Positions 62,948-64,000 of a stretch of 64,000 nt of DNA are shown piece by piece (the stretch's first letter is position 1; each line of letters opens with the position of its first letter). The notes below the pieces were generated by a model. It was not told where the DNA came from, made no database searches, and worked only from the letters and a program-made list of their open reading frames with translations. This stretch comes from Pseudomonas sp. GOM7. Its GTDB lineage: Bacteria; Pseudomonadota; Gammaproteobacteria; Pseudomonadales; Pseudomonadaceae. A program made the translations under genes and the position numbers. The DNA lies in NCBI RefSeq assembly GCF_026723825.1, contig NZ_CP113519.1, positions 1,860,001 through 1,924,000 on the forward strand. The letters are read 5' to 3'.

Positions 62948-63769
62948 TCAGCCCAGCAGTTCGGCGAAGGCCTTGTCCGCTTCCAGCACGGCGGGCAGGG
63001 CGGCGAACAGGGCGGCGAGATCGACTTCCTCGAACAGCGGGCCTTCCAGGCTCTTCTGGGCTTTTTCGCCGAGGCCATCGGCTTCCAGCGCTTCGCCGAC
63101 CGCCACGGCCTGGGCTACCAGGCGTGCATAGCGGCCATCGTCCGGTGCGGCGTTGGGGCGGGCCTGGTAGGCGATGGCGTTCTGGATCAGTTTGGGCAGT
63201 TGCCAGCGGCGCGCCAGTTCGGCGCCTACTTCGGGGTAGCCGAAGCCCAGTTGCAGGGTTTCCTCTGCGGCATGGGCGGCAGCTTCACGCTGCGGCTGGC
63301 GGTTGAGCTTGCGGGCGAAGTCCGGTGCGCCGGCCTGGATCAGTAATTCACCGATGTTGTACATCATGCCGCAGGTGAAGGCAGCGTCGGCATCGAGCTT
63401 GAGTTGCTTGGCCAGGGTGCGGGCGATGCTCGCCACGCGGAAGCTGTGGATCCAGAAGCTCTTGAGATCGAAGCCGGTGTCCACCTTGAAGGCGCCGGTG
63501 ACCGCCGAGGCCATCACCAGGGTGCGCAGGGTGTTGAAGCCCAGGCGCATGGCGGCATCCTCGACGCTGGTAGCCTCGCGCGCACCGCGAAAGCGCGCCG
63601 AGTTGGCCAGGCGCAGCACCTTGGCGGCGATCACCGGGTCGCGCTCGATGTTGCGTGCCACGCTTTCCAGGCTGGAGGTGGGGTTGTCGAATTGCTGGAT
63701 CAGCTCCTGCGCAACCTTGGGAATGCTGGGCAGGCTGTGCAGTTCGGCAAACAGGCTTTCGATGTTCAT
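62948..63769 (-). CDS. HDOD-domain signalling protein
   Basis: A 273-residue HDOD protein: LPSIPKVAQELIQQFDNPTS then IERDPVIAAKVLRLANSARF. It lacks the HD metal-binding residues of true phosphohydrolases, so it is likely a signal transducer. MMYNIGELL sits in the position of the HD-type motif. Length is near that of single-domain HDOD proteins. No partner is adjacent. Confidence 0.9.
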   Translation of the reverse strand: MNIESLFAELHSLPSIPKVAQELIQQFDNPTSSLESVARNIERDPVIAAKVLRLANSARFRGAREATSVEDAAMRLGFNTLRTLVMASAVTGAFKVDTGFDLKSFWIHSFRVASIARTLAKQLKLDADAAFTCGMMYNIGELLIQAGAPDFARKLNRQPQREAAAHAAEETLQLGFGYPEVGAELARRWQLPKLIQNAIAYQARPNAAPDDGRYARLVAQAVAVGEALEADGLGEKAQKSLEGPLFEEVDLAALFAALPAVLEADKAFAELLG

Positions 63770-63945
63770 GAATGACTCCGCTCCGACGCGCTGTGGACAA
63801 TGACTTGAGCATAGTCAGGCCATACACGCATGCCAGTCTCGAGGCGTCGTTCAGAGGGAGAGAAGGTTGTCGATCAGGTGGGGGAGGTGGCAGTCCGCTG
63901 CCGTCCAGCGGGGCCGGGGCGATAGCCTCGGCGCCCGCCAGGGAG

Positions 63946-64000
63946 TCAGGCGAAGACGAAGTACTTGCGCACCGTTTCCACCACTTCCCAGGTGCCTTTC
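63946..64000 (-). CDS. C-terminal end of a cupin protein, cut by window edge
   Basis: The last 17 codons read KGTWEVVETVRKYFVFA then stop. The GTWEVVETVRKYFV pattern is typical of the end of small DUF861/Cupin_3-type proteins. The rest lies beyond the window. Confidence 0.55.
   Translation of the reverse strand, partial: KGTWEVVETVRKYFVFA

Noticed and set aside
1..64000. CRISPR array
   Set aside because: No set of regularly spaced direct repeats was seen; the repeats found are palindromic and scattered.

Overview
The window looks like chromosome of a fluorescent-clade-relative Pseudomonas, most likely the P. mendocina / oleovorans / alcaliphila group. Basis: high GC, Pseudomonas-type ribosome binding sites, a cyoABCDE quinol oxidase operon, MucR- and BdlA-like c-di-GMP proteins, an MdaB/YgiN pair, and dense short palindromic repeats. 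The genus call is firm; the species group is an inference from memory.

Layout. 1-4.5 kb: 3' part of hrpA (cut by the window edge) and a two-gene unit for small membrane proteins. 5-9.9 kb: cytochrome bo3 operon cyoABCDE. 9.9-23.2 kb: regulator/enzyme pairs (TetR/DUF2236, AraC/peroxidase-like protein with glutaredoxin, LysR/two dehydrogenases, AraC/dehydrogenase, flavoprotein/TetR) and a chemoreceptor. 23.2-28.3 kb: a phosphonate-type (perhaps selenate) ABC importer, divergent from a reductase/isomerase pair. 28.3-36.7 kb: MucR-like c-di-GMP enzyme, MFS transporter, enoyl reductase, periplasmic proteins, S1-domain protein. 36.9-38.5 kb: a small accessory segment at a tRNA-Thr gene. 38.5-54 kb: three more diguanylate cyclases, homocysteine methyltransferase beside a partial amino-acid importer, Nudix, YebC, PpiC and a quinone-redox pair. 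54-64 kb: BdlA-like receptor, patatin-like protein, rlhA, SEC-C protein, BRO-N/HTH pair, HDOD protein, and the end of a cupin gene.

The most notable region is 36,975-38,505. An 86-bp stretch holding the 3' half of tRNA-Thr plus its terminator is repeated 1.4 kb downstream. Between the copies lie a HigBA toxin-antitoxin pair, a 193-bp hairpin element, and a 56-codon Fic antitoxin-like gene followed by a fic toxin gene that stops exactly at the repeat boundary. No integrase is visible.

A second theme is a set of TA-bounded palindromic elements. Several of them provide the stop codon of the neighbouring gene (TAG or TAA is their first or last triplet), related copies show a compensatory base change in a stem, and one related palindrome lies in frame inside hrpA.

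All family assignments come from reading motifs and from memory of the families; no database search was run.
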